A DNA stretch of 64,000 bases from Chitinophaga oryzae (GCF_012516375.2 NZ_CP051204.2:3224001-3288000), one strand, 5' to 3'; counted from the first letter of the stretch, positions 18,866 to 27,988 are shown. Program-made: numbers and translations. Notes: generated from the letters alone by a model not told the origin.

Positions 18866-19199
18866 TATTGCGAGAAAACAGATAAAGTTCTCCTGAATGA
18901 AGGGTGTAATGCCAGTGACCGCGAGATTTTGCAGGAACGAACTATTTTTCTATCTTGTGCAACATTGGTTGTTACAAAAGAAACATTGACTATGTAGCAA
19001 AAATATTGGATGTTGCCCAACAATTCCTCCTATCCGGAATGCATTCCTTACCTATGGTGACGCTCCCCTGATAGATTGTTCCTGGTCCAATAGCTGTTTA
19101 ATCAACTTATCTCTGTTAGTTGCGGTGCCTAAAGAGAGGAATGGCCAGATGTAGCAACAAGGATAGAAAAGTTCTGAAATATCAACCGCCGGTTACATC
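18866..19199. other. Gene-free stretch before the RHS gene
   Basis: 334 bp of AT-rich sequence. I find no credible open frame, repeat or strong hairpin; the promoter of the RHS gene is expected here but I cannot place it. Confidence 0.5.
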
Positions 19200-22100
19200 A
19201 TGAAAAGTTGTTACCCAAATAGAAGACCTATGAGAGAAAGAAATTGGTTCAGATTATTGCACGTTACATTATTGGTTCCCGCATTAGGCTTGGCCAGCCA
19301 GGCGGCTCAGGCGCAGCAACCAGGTGGCCCCGGACTTCCTGCCGCTACGCCGGTGGCTTTACCAGCCGCCTACACGTCACCGTCTATTAACTATATCCGC
19401 ACATGGGAACCGTCTATGCCCACTACAGATCCGGCTGCGGTGATCGCGGAGAGCCGGACGGTAAAAGAGGTAAAGCAGGGTACGCAGTATTTTGACGGTC
19501 TTGGCCGGCCGTTGCAGACAGTGGCCAAAGGGATGGGCGATTCCGCCAGGGATATTGTAACTCCGGTCGTATACGACGCTTTCGGAAGGGAGCAGTATAA
19601 GTATCTGCCTTATATGCACACTACCGGCGATGGCAAATTCAAAACATCTCCCTTTAGCGCACAACAACAGTTTTATCAGAATTCCGGCAGGTATCCGGGA
19701 GAGAAAATATATTATAGTCAGACCGAATTTGAGGCATCTCCGTTAAACCGGGTGATGAAAACCTACGCTCCCGGCAACAGTTGGGCTACCCGTCCGGTGA
19801 GCCATCAGTACCTGGTTAACACAGCCCAGGATTCTGTACGCATCTGGACCATAGGTGCTACCGGACTGCCGGTCAGTCCCCGCGCTTATGATCCCGGTCA
19901 GCTGACGGTAGATGTGAGCATTGATGAAGACGGTGGTCAGATAAGGGAGTATAAGGACAAATCCGGTCAGCTGGTATTGAGAAAGTTAAAAGGAGCCAAT
20001 CCCGGCACTGCACACATGGGTTGGTTTTGTACCTATTACATCTACGATGACCTGAATAACCTGCGCTTTGTCATCCCACCGCTGGGCGTGGAAAAAATAA
20101 CGACTACCTGGAATACCGCAGCTATCGCAGATGGCCTTTGTTTTCAATATACCTATGACGAAAGGAACCGGATGGTCACTAAAAAAGTGCCCGGCGCCGG
20201 TGTGGTGGAGATGGTGTATGATGTCCGTGACCGACTGGTGTTTACCAGGGACTCGGTTCAGCGGGCACAGAATGTATGGCATGTCACTTTTTACGATCAG
20301 CTGAACCGGCCGATAGAAACGACGTTGTACAACCGGAACATCTCCCGGCAGGTGTTACAGGGACAGATGAACGGGGCCGTTAATAACAGTGGCACCAGCA
20401 ACTACGTTTTTCCGGGCCTTGCCGACCTGGTTACCGCGTATCATGAACCGGCGCGTACCGTTTACGAAGCGACGAACTCCGTAACGCTGGAAGATGGTTT
20501 TGATACCGGCAGTGGCGTCAATGTAGATATGCTGATTAACCCGTCGCTGAGGAGGGACACTGCGAATATCGTTGTCAGCAATCCCTTACCGGATATCTTC
20601 AGCAATGGTACGCTGACACCGTTAACATATACATTTTACGATAATTATCAGTTCCCTGGCGTTCAAAGCGCGATCAGCGGCGATTTTAGCAAGCCGACTG
20701 ATGAAGGCAATGTATACGTTGAGCCGGTGACGGTCGGGAATCTCACCAAAGGGCTGGTAACGGGTACGCGTACCCGCATTTTGGGTACCGATACCTGGCT
20801 CACCGCTACCACCTACTACAATGATAAAGGAAGGATAAGCCAGGTGGTAGCCGACAATGCTACCGGCGGCACGGACGTAATAACCTCCCGTTACAATTTT
20901 AACGGGAAAGTTGTCAGCACCTACCAGCGGCATAAAAACAGCCGGAGCGGGGCTACACCGCAAACCACTGTCCTGACAACGATGGTTTATGACGATCAGG
21001 GCAGGGTGAAAGCTATTAACAAGCGGTTGAACGACAATGCCGCCTTGACACGCACCATTGCCAGGAATACCTACGATAAGATCGGGCAATTGAGTGTAAA
21101 GGAGTTGGGTATCAATGGGACCGGTGCCCCGTTGGAACGGCAGACGTATGATTATAACCTCCGCGGCTGGCTGAGGAGCATCAGCAAGGATTATCTGGCG
21201 AATGGCTCCGTGGGCGCGCATTTCGGACAGGAACTGAACTACGATTATGGATTTACCAATCAGGCTTTTAGTGGTAATATCGCCGGTATCCGTTGGAAAG
21301 GATGGAATGACACCGCTCAGCGTGCCTATGGCTATAACTATGATCAGATCAGCCGGTTGAAAGGTGCGGGGTTCTCCCAGCTTACTTCCGGAAACTGGCA
21401 GAACGGAGCGGTGGATTTTACCGTGAGCAATATTAATTATGACGCTAACGGTAACCTGTTGACGATGAAACAACGCGGTCAGGTGAATAATGCGGCAGGT
21501 GAGGTAGATAAATTGAGTTACCGTTATAATGATAACAGCAACCAGCTGAAATCGGTTTATGATACCGTAAGGGCTAAGACAGGCTTAGGTGATTTTACCG
21601 ATAGCCAGACGGATGGCGTTGATTATGCCTATGACGGAGTGGGCAACCTTACCCGTGACGGGAATAAACAAATCGCTTCCATCAGCTACAACCACCTTAA
21701 CCTGCCGGAACTGATAACTGTTACCGGAAAGGGAAATATCCGGTTTATGTACGATGCAGGTGGTAATAAGGTCCGTAAGATCGTTACCGATAATACTACC
21801 GGCACCGCTAAGGTGACCACCACAGACTACCTGGGCGGCTTTGTCTATGAAAATGACAGTCTGCGTTTTGCCGGACATGAAGAAGGACGGATCCGGACCG
21901 TCTACCAGGCGGGTCAGGCGCCGACATTTGTCTACGACTATTTTGTAAAAGACCATCTGGGCAATACCCGGCTGGTACTCACGGAGCAGACGAACTTCAC
22001 CATGTATGCGGCAACTATGGAAACGCCCAATGCCGCGACAGAGAATTTGTTGTTCAGTAATATCGACAATACCCGGAGTAATAAACCGGTAGGGTACCCG

Positions 22101-23639
22101 ACGGACGAGAGCGCCGGTAAAAATGAATCTGTCGCTAAACTGATCGCCACCGGCACCGGTAAAAAGATCGGCCCTTCGCTGGTGTTAAGGGTAATGGCCG
22201 GTGACACCATACAATTGAGCAGCAAGGCTTTTTATAAATCCAATGGTCCGGTGGACAAGAATAGTCCTGTTGTACCTGCTGAAAATATGCTGGCGGACCT
22301 AATCAATGCATTTGGTGGCGCCACCTCCGCGGATGCCACCCACGGCGCTCCTGCATCTGTGGCAAGTACGCCCTTCAACGCCAATTTTTACAATAATGAT
22401 TATCGCCAGCTGAAAGAGAAGAACCCCGATCAGCAACCCGGAAAGCCGAAAGCCTACCTGAACTACGTTTCGTTCGATGATCAGTTTAAAATGGTAGAGC
22501 AAAACAGCGGGGTGAAGCAGGTAAAAGCTGAGCCAGATCAGTTACAGACACTTTCTCAGGATAAGATGGTCATGGAAAAGAGCGGATTTTTGTATGTTTA
22601 CACCAGTAATGAGAGTTCACAGGAGGTGTTCTTTGATAATCTAATGGTAGCGCAAATGACCGGCCCGGTGCTGGAGGAAATGCATTATTATCCGTTTGGG
22701 TTGACGATGGCGGGGATAAGTTCGAATGCGCTTACTGGGAAGAATTATCCGGAGAATCGGTTGAAGTATAATGGTATGGAATTACAAAGTGGAGAATTTG
22801 GAGATGGATCAGGGCTGGAGCTGTATGACTATGGGGCCAGAATGTACGATGTACAGATAGCCCGATGGCATACGTTGGATCCATTGAGCGAGAAAATGAG
22901 ACGTTGGAGTCCTTACAACTATTCCTTTAATAACCCTTTACGTTTTATCGATCCTGATGGAAGGGGACCCGCTGACGTGATTGTAGGTGAAAAATATCAA
23001 GCGACGGTTAAGGATCTCTTGTATCAATCTTTTGGAGACAAAGCTAAAGACTTTTCATATGAAAAGAGTGGGAAGCTGGTTTTTGGTGGCGATGTCTCTA
23101 AATTTACCAGTGATGAAGCGAAGGCCTTCGGCGAATTAAATGGTTTAATGACTTCTGAAATAAAGTATAATGTCATTATTGAGGAAAATATTTCATTTGA
23201 AAGTAAAAAAGGCGGTATGATTGAGGTTAATACCGGTAATGAAGGCTCAAAAGGAGATGCAGCAGTCTATCCAACTTCAACTAAGGATGGTGAAGGGATC
23301 TTGGCAATAAATCCCGCCCCAACGCAAGCGAATGTAATGGATGTTAAATATACAGAAGAAGGAAATCAAGTTCCTGTTAATGCAATGGATATCCTTCAAG
23401 GCGGAGGAAGAGGGCCATTAAGAACTTTTACGCCTTATGAGAATTTTTGGCACGGTATAGGACATCTGAGAGCTGGTGGAGATCAAGACCCAGGCCGGGC
23501 TATGGAAGTGGAAAATATGGCGGGAGCTATTCGTAAGACAGTTGTCTATGATACAAATGGAGCCTTCAAGTCTGCGACCAGTAATCCGATACCGGCGAAA
23601 GCTTATAACCTTGATCACCCTAACAAACAAAAAAAATGA
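19200..23639 (+). CDS. Secreted RHS-repeat protein (DUF6443 type) with variable C-terminal toxin-like tip A
   Basis: 1479 residues. A signal peptide (HVTLLVPALGLASQAAQAQQ, about 20-40) is followed by a DUF6443-like N-terminal region (KEVKQGTQYFDGLGRPLQT). A series of YD/RHS repeats follows (FQYTYDERNRMVTKKVPGAG, YDYNLRGWLRS, YAYDGVGNLTRDGNK). The RHS core follows (HYYPFGLTM near residue 1162, then [24 protein letters not shown] and FIDPDGRG near 1257). The last ~220 residues are AT-rich and unrelated to the other tips. They contain H1418-G-I-G-H1422 with ExEN at 1436-1439, resembling a zincin HExxH motif with the catalytic Glu changed to Gly. The protein is likely a Sec-exported shell enclosing its tip. 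The stop overlaps the next start (ATGA). Confidence 0.9.
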   Translation: MKSCYPNRRPMRERNWFRLLHVTLLVPALGLASQAAQAQQPGGPGLPAATPVALPAAYTSPSINYIRTWEPSMPTTDPAAVIAESRTVKEVKQGTQYFDGLGRPLQTVAKGMGDSARDIVTPVVYDAFGREQYKYLPYMHTTGDGKFKTSPFSAQQQFYQNSGRYPGEKIYYSQTEFEASPLNRVMKTYAPGNSWATRPVSHQYLVNTAQDSVRIWTIGATGLPVSPRAYDPGQLTVDVSIDEDGGQIREYKDKSGQLVLRKLKGANPGTAHMGWFCTYYIYDDLNNLRFVIPPLGVEKITTTWNTAAIADGLCFQYTYDERNRMVTKKVPGAGVVEMVYDVRDRLVFTRDSVQRAQNVWHVTFYDQLNRPIETTLYNRNISRQVLQGQMNGAVNNSGTSNYVFPGLADLVTAYHEPARTVYEATNSVTLEDGFDTGSGVNVDMLINPSLRRDTANIVVSNPLPDIFSNGTLTPLTYTFYDNYQFPGVQSAISGDFSKPTDEGNVYVEPVTVGNLTKGLVTGTRTRILGTDTWLTATTYYNDKGRISQVVADNATGGTDVITSRYNFNGKVVSTYQRHKNSRSGATPQTTVLTTMVYDDQGRVKAINKRLNDNAALTRTIARNTYDKIGQLSVKELGINGTGAPLERQTYDYNLRGWLRSISKDYLANGSVGAHFGQELNYDYGFTNQAFSGNIAGIRWKGWNDTAQRAYGYNYDQISRLKGAGFSQLTSGNWQNGAVDFTVSNINYDANGNLLTMKQRGQVNNAAGEVDKLSYRYNDNSNQLKSVYDTVRAKTGLGDFTDSQTDGVDYAYDGVGNLTRDGNKQIASISYNHLNLPELITVTGKGNIRFMYDAGGNKVRKIVTDNTTGTAKVTTTDYLGGFVYENDSLRFAGHEEGRIRTVYQAGQAPTFVYDYFVKDHLGNTRLVLTEQTNFTMYAATMETPNAATENLLFSNIDNTRSNKPVGYPTDESAGKNESVAKLIATGTGKKIGPSLVLRVMAGDTIQLSSKAFYKSNGPVDKNSPVVPAENMLADLINAFGGATSADATHGAPASVASTPFNANFYNNDYRQLKEKNPDQQPGKPKAYLNYVSFDDQFKMVEQNSGVKQVKAEPDQLQTLSQDKMVMEKSGFLYVYTSNESSQEVFFDNLMVAQMTGPVLEEMHYYPFGLTMAGISSNALTGKNYPENRLKYNGMELQSGEFGDGSGLELYDYGARMYDVQIARWHTLDPLSEKMRRWSPYNYSFNNPLRFIDPDGRGPADVIVGEKYQATVKDLLYQSFGDKAKDFSYEKSGKLVFGGDVSKFTSDEAKAFGELNGLMTSEIKYNVIIEENISFESKKGGMIEVNTGNEGSKGDAAVYPTSTKDGEGILAINPAPTQANVMDVKYTEEGNQVPVNAMDILQGGGRGPLRTFTPYENFWHGIGHLRAGGDQDPGRAMEVENMAGAIRKTVVYDTNGAFKSATSNPIPAKAYNLDHPNKQKK

Positions 23640-24178
23640 GGTGGATGTTAATTTTAGCAACCGCACTATGTTCATGTGCGGGAGAAAAAGATATTTTTTC
23701 TTCGAAGTTTGACTATGTCAATTACGGGGGGGAGAGATACATACAATCGAGGATGAGTGTCGCTAAGCATAGTCAAAGTGATTTCAATGTCATCAGTATT
23801 CCAATAGTCAATCGGAATGCGGATACGATATACATTTTTTCAACAGTGTTGGATAATCTCGATATGTTTTATTCAGGAAAAAATATTCGGTCGCGAAAGT
23901 CTCATTTGATTGTTGATAGTTATTACGATGGATACATGAAAGATGCAGCGCATAGCGGAATTAGAAAGTTTAATTTTTTTCAGGTGCTGCCAGGTGATAG
24001 TATGGTAGTTAATTTTGATATCGATCGGTTGGAGCGAATGGTAAATCCTTTGCCCCCAAAAATTGAACTTAGATACTACTACTTTGAGAAGAAAGGACGC
24101 AATTTTGATGGATTGGTTAATGTTGAAAAGGGTAGATTACATTGTGGGGTCACGGTGGCGAAATTGCAAGGATTTTAA
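23636..24178 (+). CDS. Putative immunity lipoprotein for tip A
   Basis: 180 residues, start overlapping the RHS stop codon by four bases, so translation is probably coupled. The short hydrophobic leader ends in CSCAG, suggesting lipid attachment at Cys12 or Cys14, although the lipobox is not ideal. The rest is beta-rich (VISIPIVNRNADTIYIFS, GDSMVVNFDIDRLERM) and matches no family I know. Position directly behind a polymorphic-toxin tip and predicted periplasmic display fit an immunity protein against an exported toxin; this is inference from context. Confidence 0.6.
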   Translation: MRWMLILATALCSCAGEKDIFSSKFDYVNYGGERYIQSRMSVAKHSQSDFNVISIPIVNRNADTIYIFSTVLDNLDMFYSGKNIRSRKSHLIVDSYYDGYMKDAAHSGIRKFNFFQVLPGDSMVVNFDIDRLERMVNPLPPKIELRYYYFEKKGRNFDGLVNVEKGRLHCGVTVAKLQGF

Positions 24179-24195
24179 TTGCTAGGTTTAAAACT

Positions 24196-24567
24196 ATGGA
24201 TTATAAAAGGCTGTTAAGGATATTACCATTTACTATCCTGTTTATACTTTCAGCCTTAGCATGGATCGAGATGTTATCTGTGACGCATGTGGCAAAGATC
24301 AGGCATGTCATTTGTGGCGTTTTCGAGCTGCTCAATGTAATATTATATTTTTCCAGTTTCAGGATGGGGGTTTTATTGACAGGAATAACTTTGTTCCTGG
24401 CAACGATAAATTTGGCCGCATTTACGACGAGTATAACAACCCGGCAATACTGGATTGGACCAATGAAATTTCCTGTTTTTCAGCCTTTAGCGTTGCTCTT
24501 GTTGATATTTTTTTTGATTGTAAACTTAAAATACCTTATTGATGCCTTTAGGACTAAGAAAGCGTGA
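24196..24567 (+). CDS. Small four-helix membrane protein
   Basis: The ATG at 24196 gives 123 residues with about four transmembrane helices (LPFTILFILSALAWIEM, CGVFELLNVILYFSSF, GVLLTGITLFLATINLAA and LALLLLIFFLIVNLKYLI). No family is recognised. It lies 17 bp after the tip A immunity gene. Its 3' end plus the following hairpin is repeated at 31413-31538, which shows that this segment moves or duplicates with RHS cassettes. It may be a second immunity protein (membrane type) or a cassette passenger. Confidence 0.6.
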   Translation: MDYKRLLRILPFTILFILSALAWIEMLSVTHVAKIRHVICGVFELLNVILYFSSFRMGVLLTGITLFLATINLAAFTTSITTRQYWIGPMKFPVFQPLALLLLIFFLIVNLKYLIDAFRTKKA

Positions 24568-24617
24568 TTAATGCCCCGATAAGGCATTGGTCTTTAAATG
24601 AGAAAAGTTCCGCTAGT
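24492..24617 (+). repeat. Cassette-end repeat, copy 1
   Basis: Covers the 3' end of the membrane-protein gene and about 50 bp after it. A diverged copy is present at 31413-31538 with the same order (GTTGCTCTT, GATTGTAAACTTAAAAT, TTGGTCTTTAAATG). Confidence 0.8.
24570..24588 (+). terminator. Small conserved hairpin after the membrane-protein gene
   Basis: AATGCC pairs with GGCATT around CCGATAA. In the copy at 31491-31508 the arms read AACGC and GCGTT: a T-A pair has become C-G. The two-sided change supports a functional RNA stem, probably a terminator. Confidence 0.55.
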
Positions 24618-24680
24618 CGAAAAGGCTTTCTTCATAAACAGATTTAAAATTCTGTAACTATTATCGTTAAGCATCACCAA

Positions 24681-25061
24681 ATGTATAAATGGTTCTTTAT
24701 AAGTACCTACCGCTATTATTCCAGATTTAAAAACGAAACACCCCGGGTTAGCGCTACTGCTGTAGTTACAGTAAGCCAATTTGTTACTACCCTCTTCCTG
24801 TTAGTCTTAGTGAGGAGGTTGGGTGTATGGGATTTTACGGTGTATGTTCACAGCAAATTTATTGCTGTGCCAATTATGCTGACCTGGATGGCCATTGTTT
24901 ATCGCTATTACTCTATGGAAAAAATTACGCTTTTGTTAAAGAGGTTTGAAGAGTTTCCCAAATGGAGACGGAGATTTTGGGGGATAATGAGCCTGATACT
25001 TTTTCTACTGCCAATGATTTTATGCGGATTTGCGACAAGCTCAATTGCCCATTTTCTCTAA
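24681..25061 (+). CDS. Small membrane protein, unrecognised
   Basis: 126 residues with about three transmembrane helices (VSQFVTTLFLLVLVRRL, FIAVPIMLTWMAIVYRYY and FWGIMSLILFLLPMILCGF) and a basic amphipathic loop (ERFEEFPKWRRRF-like). AT-rich. It has no toxin tip directly before it and stands among RHS cassettes, so it may be an orphan immunity gene left after tip exchange. No family recognised. Confidence 0.5.
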   Translation: MYKWFFISTYRYYSRFKNETPRVSATAVVTVSQFVTTLFLLVLVRRLGVWDFTVYVHSKFIAVPIMLTWMAIVYRYYSMEKITLLLKRFEEFPKWRRRFWGIMSLILFLLPMILCGFATSSIAHFL

Positions 25062-25118
25062 TTTTAAACTGCCCGATTTTTCGGTACAAGGTCAATCATG
25101 GCTTATAAATCATAGAAA

Positions 25119-25640
25119 ATGAATAAAAAGGAAACAATTCTTCCACTGATCACCGATAGAAATTTTCACGTACTTAGATTACTTACTTGGTTCGGATTGC
25201 TGTTCCTATGCCTTTCATTTTTTATCCTTTTTAGAGGATACAAAATCAGCTTTCTAATTTTTCTATCAATCAGTATTCTGCTATTGAATGCCAACTATAT
25301 AATAAAGGAGTATAGCGTCGTAGGGAATATTTATTTGTTACCAGATAAAATTGTGGTGAAACCTACAGTAGAATTAGAAATGAAGTATATTCTTGAGGAT
25401 TTAAAGGATATAGAAGTGTTTATTTTGGGAGTTAAAGGCGAATTTTATGGAGGGAGAGCCATTACAACCAAAACGGGAGTAGATAACTCCATCGTATTCC
25501 AATATTTAGGAGAAAGTAAAAGTATAAGGTTTTTGTTAAAGCAGCAACAGGTAAGCCAACTATCCGAAATTCTTCAAATATGGCAATTAAATGGCGTCAA
25601 ATTTAAGTTGCACAATCAATCAAGGGAAAGGTTTATTTAA
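25119..25640 (+). CDS. Two-helix membrane-anchored protein, possible orphan immunity protein
   Basis: 173 residues. Two adjacent transmembrane helices near the N-terminus (FGLLFLCLSFFILF and ISFLIFLSISILLLNANYI) are followed by a soluble beta-rich domain (GNIYLLPDKIVVKPTVELEM to the end) that could be PH-like. The stop lies 24 bp before the orphan RHS core fragment begins, the usual position of an immunity gene belonging to a tip that is no longer present upstream. Function is inferred only from position. Confidence 0.55.
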   Translation: MNKKETILPLITDRNFHVLRLLTWFGLLFLCLSFFILFRGYKISFLIFLSISILLLNANYIIKEYSVVGNIYLLPDKIVVKPTVELEMKYILEDLKDIEVFILGVKGEFYGGRAITTKTGVDNSIVFQYLGESKSIRFLLKQQQVSQLSEILQIWQLNGVKFKLHNQSRERFI

Positions 25641-25663
25641 AGCCAGATTAGGCGGAGATATTT

Positions 25664-26113
25664 TATTGTCCGTTTGGGTTGTCAATGTTGGGGATTAGTG
25701 CGAATGCGTTGGTGAGGAAGAATTATCCGGAGAATCGGTTGAAGTATAATGGCAAAGAGTTGCAGAATCGAGAGTTTGGTGATGGAAGTGGGTTGGAGTG
25801 GTATGATTATGGGGCGAGGATGCAGGATCCACAACTTGGGCGTTGGTGGGTAATAGACCCATTATCAGAGAAAATGAGAAGGCATTCTCCCTATAATTAT
25901 GCCTTCGATAATCCGATAAGGTTTATTGATCCAGACGGGATGGCTCCTTGGGATAACTTTGTATTTAATGAGAAGGGTAAATTCTTGAGAATTGATAAAA
26001 ATAATCAACCTGATAAAATTGTAGTTGAAAATTCCAAAACGCAGAAGGTAGAAGGGAAATATGAGTTTAATGATCCGAAAGGGATAGAGAAGCAATTATA
26101 TCAAAAAAAATAG
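25664..26113 (+). CDS. Orphan RHS core fragment with start of tip B
   Basis: Homology to the main RHS core begins abruptly at [10 protein letters not shown] (nt 25664; the full-length protein reads YYPFGLTMAG). It runs through [30 protein letters not shown] and [12 protein letters not shown], then enters an AT-rich tip. The first usable start in frame is a TTG at 25679; there is no plausible promoter or signal peptide, so it looks like a silent cassette. The frame ends after QLYQKK at the A8 run 26103-26110. With one more A it would run straight into the 26155 frame. Typical of orphan RHS C-terminal cassettes that recombine into an expressed RHS gene. Confidence 0.75.
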   Translation, partial: YCPFGLSMLGISANALVRKNYPENRLKYNGKELQNREFGDGSGLEWYDYGARMQDPQLGRWWVIDPLSEKMRRHSPYNYAFDNPIRFIDPDGMAPWDNFVFNEKGKFLRIDKNNQPDKIVVENSKTQKVEGKYEFNDPKGIEKQLYQKK

Positions 26114-26154
26114 ATCGATTAGTATTTATTTCGAACAAGCAGATAGAAGAACAA

Positions 26155-26607
26155 ATGAATCAAAATGGTGTAAATAATACAACCGAAAATAGATTTGTTT
26201 ATGCTGAGAGAGAAGGTGGGCCAGCGGGAACTAAATCGTTACTTTCTGGAGTTAGTAATGGGAATTTGGATCAGGTAACCTTCCCTTTAGTAGAGCGGAA
26301 GGCATTACATATTGTAAAAGGAAACGGCGCAAATCTTGACGGCATTGGGTATAATAATTATGATTTTGATAACTTTTTGTTTGGGCAAGCAGGACGTAAA
26401 TTAGGATTTAATATCAATACATTAAAAGATGCTGCCCATTTAAATAATGCAATTAATGGGCGGTCGGATAATCAGAGTATGAAAAATAATACACTTCTTG
26501 ATTCCCCGGCAGATCAGAAAGCGATTACCGAAGGTTATTATTATCCGGAAGGTGTTCCGAGTGTCGTATTACCAGATGTTCGACGTATGCTTCCCGGTAA
26601 AATTTAA
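26155..26607 (+). CDS. Remainder of tip B toxin-like domain (frameshifted from the RHS core fragment)
   Basis: 150 residues from the first ATG, but the coding signal begins at 26111 ([15 protein letters not shown]), directly after the A8 run. So this is the C-terminal part of the orphan RHS tip and not an independent gene. The conserved-looking core is YNNYDFDNFLFGQAGRK, then AAHLNNAI and LDSPADQKAITEGYYYPEG. I have seen this layout in C-terminal tips of other Bacteroidota RHS proteins but cannot assign a named toxin fold or active site. The following lipoprotein gene starts 6 bp after the stop. Confidence 0.6.
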   Translation: MNQNGVNNTTENRFVYAEREGGPAGTKSLLSGVSNGNLDQVTFPLVERKALHIVKGNGANLDGIGYNNYDFDNFLFGQAGRKLGFNINTLKDAAHLNNAINGRSDNQSMKNNTLLDSPADQKAITEGYYYPEGVPSVVLPDVRRMLPGKI

Positions 26608-26612
26608 ATTTT

Positions 26613-27155
26613 ATGAAAAAGTTTGTTTGTTTTTTTTCGTTTTTGCTGGTTGGCTGTAGCCACAGAAAGGACTATAGAGTGATACGTGAAGAAAAAATAC
26701 AGCAATTGGAAAAAAGTAATCTTGACTTTTTTAGGGGTGTTTTTATAGAGGCAAGGATAAAAAGGAATGATACCTTTGTTGTTTATTCTTTTTATAAAAA
26801 GTTGGATGACAAGGAATTTTATCTGCCTAATTTTTCACGATATGATAGTGTGAGGATCAAGAATGCAGGGGGTTTCAATGTATTGGAATATGGTCAGTAT
26901 TTTGGATATTCAACACCTCAGGCGGCATGGCAGTATACCAAAAAATATTCAGATAGTATAGTGTCAGCGTTTGAGAAAATTGATATGTACAGTGTGTTTG
27001 GAAGTAATGACGGTTTGCTCGTTTTTAACTTTGATGATAAGACATATTTAGTATACATGCCTGATGAGTCTAAAGTAACAAATGAGTTTTGGAAAGAAAA
27101 AATACAAATAATAGATAGTATTAAACCTGGATGGTACTTTGGAGAGGACGAATAA
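26613..27155 (+). CDS. Putative immunity lipoprotein for tip B
   Basis: 180 residues with a clear lipoprotein signal (FFSFLLVGC, lipid Cys15) followed by a charged linker and an alpha/beta domain. It starts 5 bp after the tip B stop, the classical toxin-immunity arrangement, and like the tip A partner it is predicted to be anchored in the cell envelope. It shares no obvious similarity with the tip A partner. Immunity function is inferred from context only. Confidence 0.6.
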   Translation: MKKFVCFFSFLLVGCSHRKDYRVIREEKIQQLEKSNLDFFRGVFIEARIKRNDTFVVYSFYKKLDDKEFYLPNFSRYDSVRIKNAGGFNVLEYGQYFGYSTPQAAWQYTKKYSDSIVSAFEKIDMYSVFGSNDGLLVFNFDDKTYLVYMPDESKVTNEFWKEKIQIIDSIKPGWYFGEDE

Positions 27156-27542
27156 AGGTGTGTCCAGAGTGATTCGGGGTATTTGATTAAAGGAGGTGGG
27201 GCTTTAGTTTCAATGACAGAAGAAACGTTTGGGTAAGCCTTATTTAAAGGTGCTGAGAAAATGGGAAATTATGAAATCTGGGGTACGAAGGGCCTAGTAG
27301 GAAATACTTTTAATCGAAATATTTTTTTATTAGACGCGACCAAAAAAAGCGTATCAGGATTACGGGTGTTAATAAGTAGTATGGAGGCAGAAGCCATTGG
27401 AGCTGGTGCTAATAAGATATCTATTTATGGTTCATCCGTAATAAATAAAGGATTTTTGAATCCGAAAAATAGCAGAACGTTTTGGATATTCATTTGAACA
27501 ATCCGGAAGCGGAGTTTTTATGCAAAAAGTATTAACACCTTA
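27156..27542 (+). pseudogene. Remnant of a third RHS tip (tip C), degenerate
   Basis: Coding signal without a start follows the tip B immunity gene: YLIKGGGALVSMTEETFG, a TAA stop at 27234, ALFKGAEKMGNYEIWGTK and so on to GANKISIYGSSVINKGFL. A one-base shift at the T4 run 27480-27483 follows, after which the frame reads FGYSFEQSGSGVFMQKV and a stop at 27542. One nonsense and one frameshift mutation make it inactive. The open part from 27261 to 27497 is 78 codons. The ending resembles C-termini of RHS tip domains. The gene at 27548 begins 5 bp later and is its likely immunity partner. Confidence 0.6.
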
Positions 27543-27547
27543 ATATA

Positions 27548-27973
27548 ATGGAAGAGAAGGATAAATCATCGATATTGCTATCAATATTTAGGAGAAAAGG
27601 CTCTGAAGGTCAGCTTACAAAGATTATATATGAAAATAATAAATCTCAGTATAACGATTTATTGTCGTCTTTAGAGCAAGGAGAAAAGGGATTAATAGTA
27701 TATTATAAAGATGCCTTAGATTGGGTACTATTAACAAATAGGAGAGTTTTAACGTCTTCAAATATTATTCTTCTTAACTCTGATATTATTGATGTCTCAC
27801 CTGCTTTGCAGGAAGAGTTTGGGAATATGATAACTGATAAAAATAGATTTACAAGATTGCGGGTGAAAGATAAGAATAATAGGGCTTATATCTTGAGTTT
27901 GGAGATGGGGCATGCATATGAGGGCTTTTACCAGGTATTACATTTTATATCGAGTGGTAATCAGTGTATCTAA
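27548..27973 (+). CDS. Putative PH-like immunity protein (partner of degenerate tip C)
   Basis: 141 residues, cytosolic, intact. The middle (KGLIVYYKDALDWVLLTNRRVL, SDIIDVSPALQEEFGN, TRLRVKDKNNRAYILSLEMG) has the repeating strand pattern of PH-like domains seen in small proteins encoded behind RHS toxin tips in Bacteroidota. It follows the tip C remnant by 5 bp. Survival of the immunity gene after loss of its toxin is expected if it still protects against neighbours. The domain call is by recollection of similar proteins; confidence is moderate. Confidence 0.6.
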   Translation: MEEKDKSSILLSIFRRKGSEGQLTKIIYENNKSQYNDLLSSLEQGEKGLIVYYKDALDWVLLTNRRVLTSSNIILLNSDIIDVSPALQEEFGNMITDKNRFTRLRVKDKNNRAYILSLEMGHAYEGFYQVLHFISSGNQCI

Positions 27974-27988
27974 TAAGGTTTTTGAATT

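Noticed and set aside
27261..27497. 78-codon frame as an independent small gene
   Set aside because: Coding signal extends upstream past an in-frame stop and downstream past a frameshift, so it is part of a degenerate tip.
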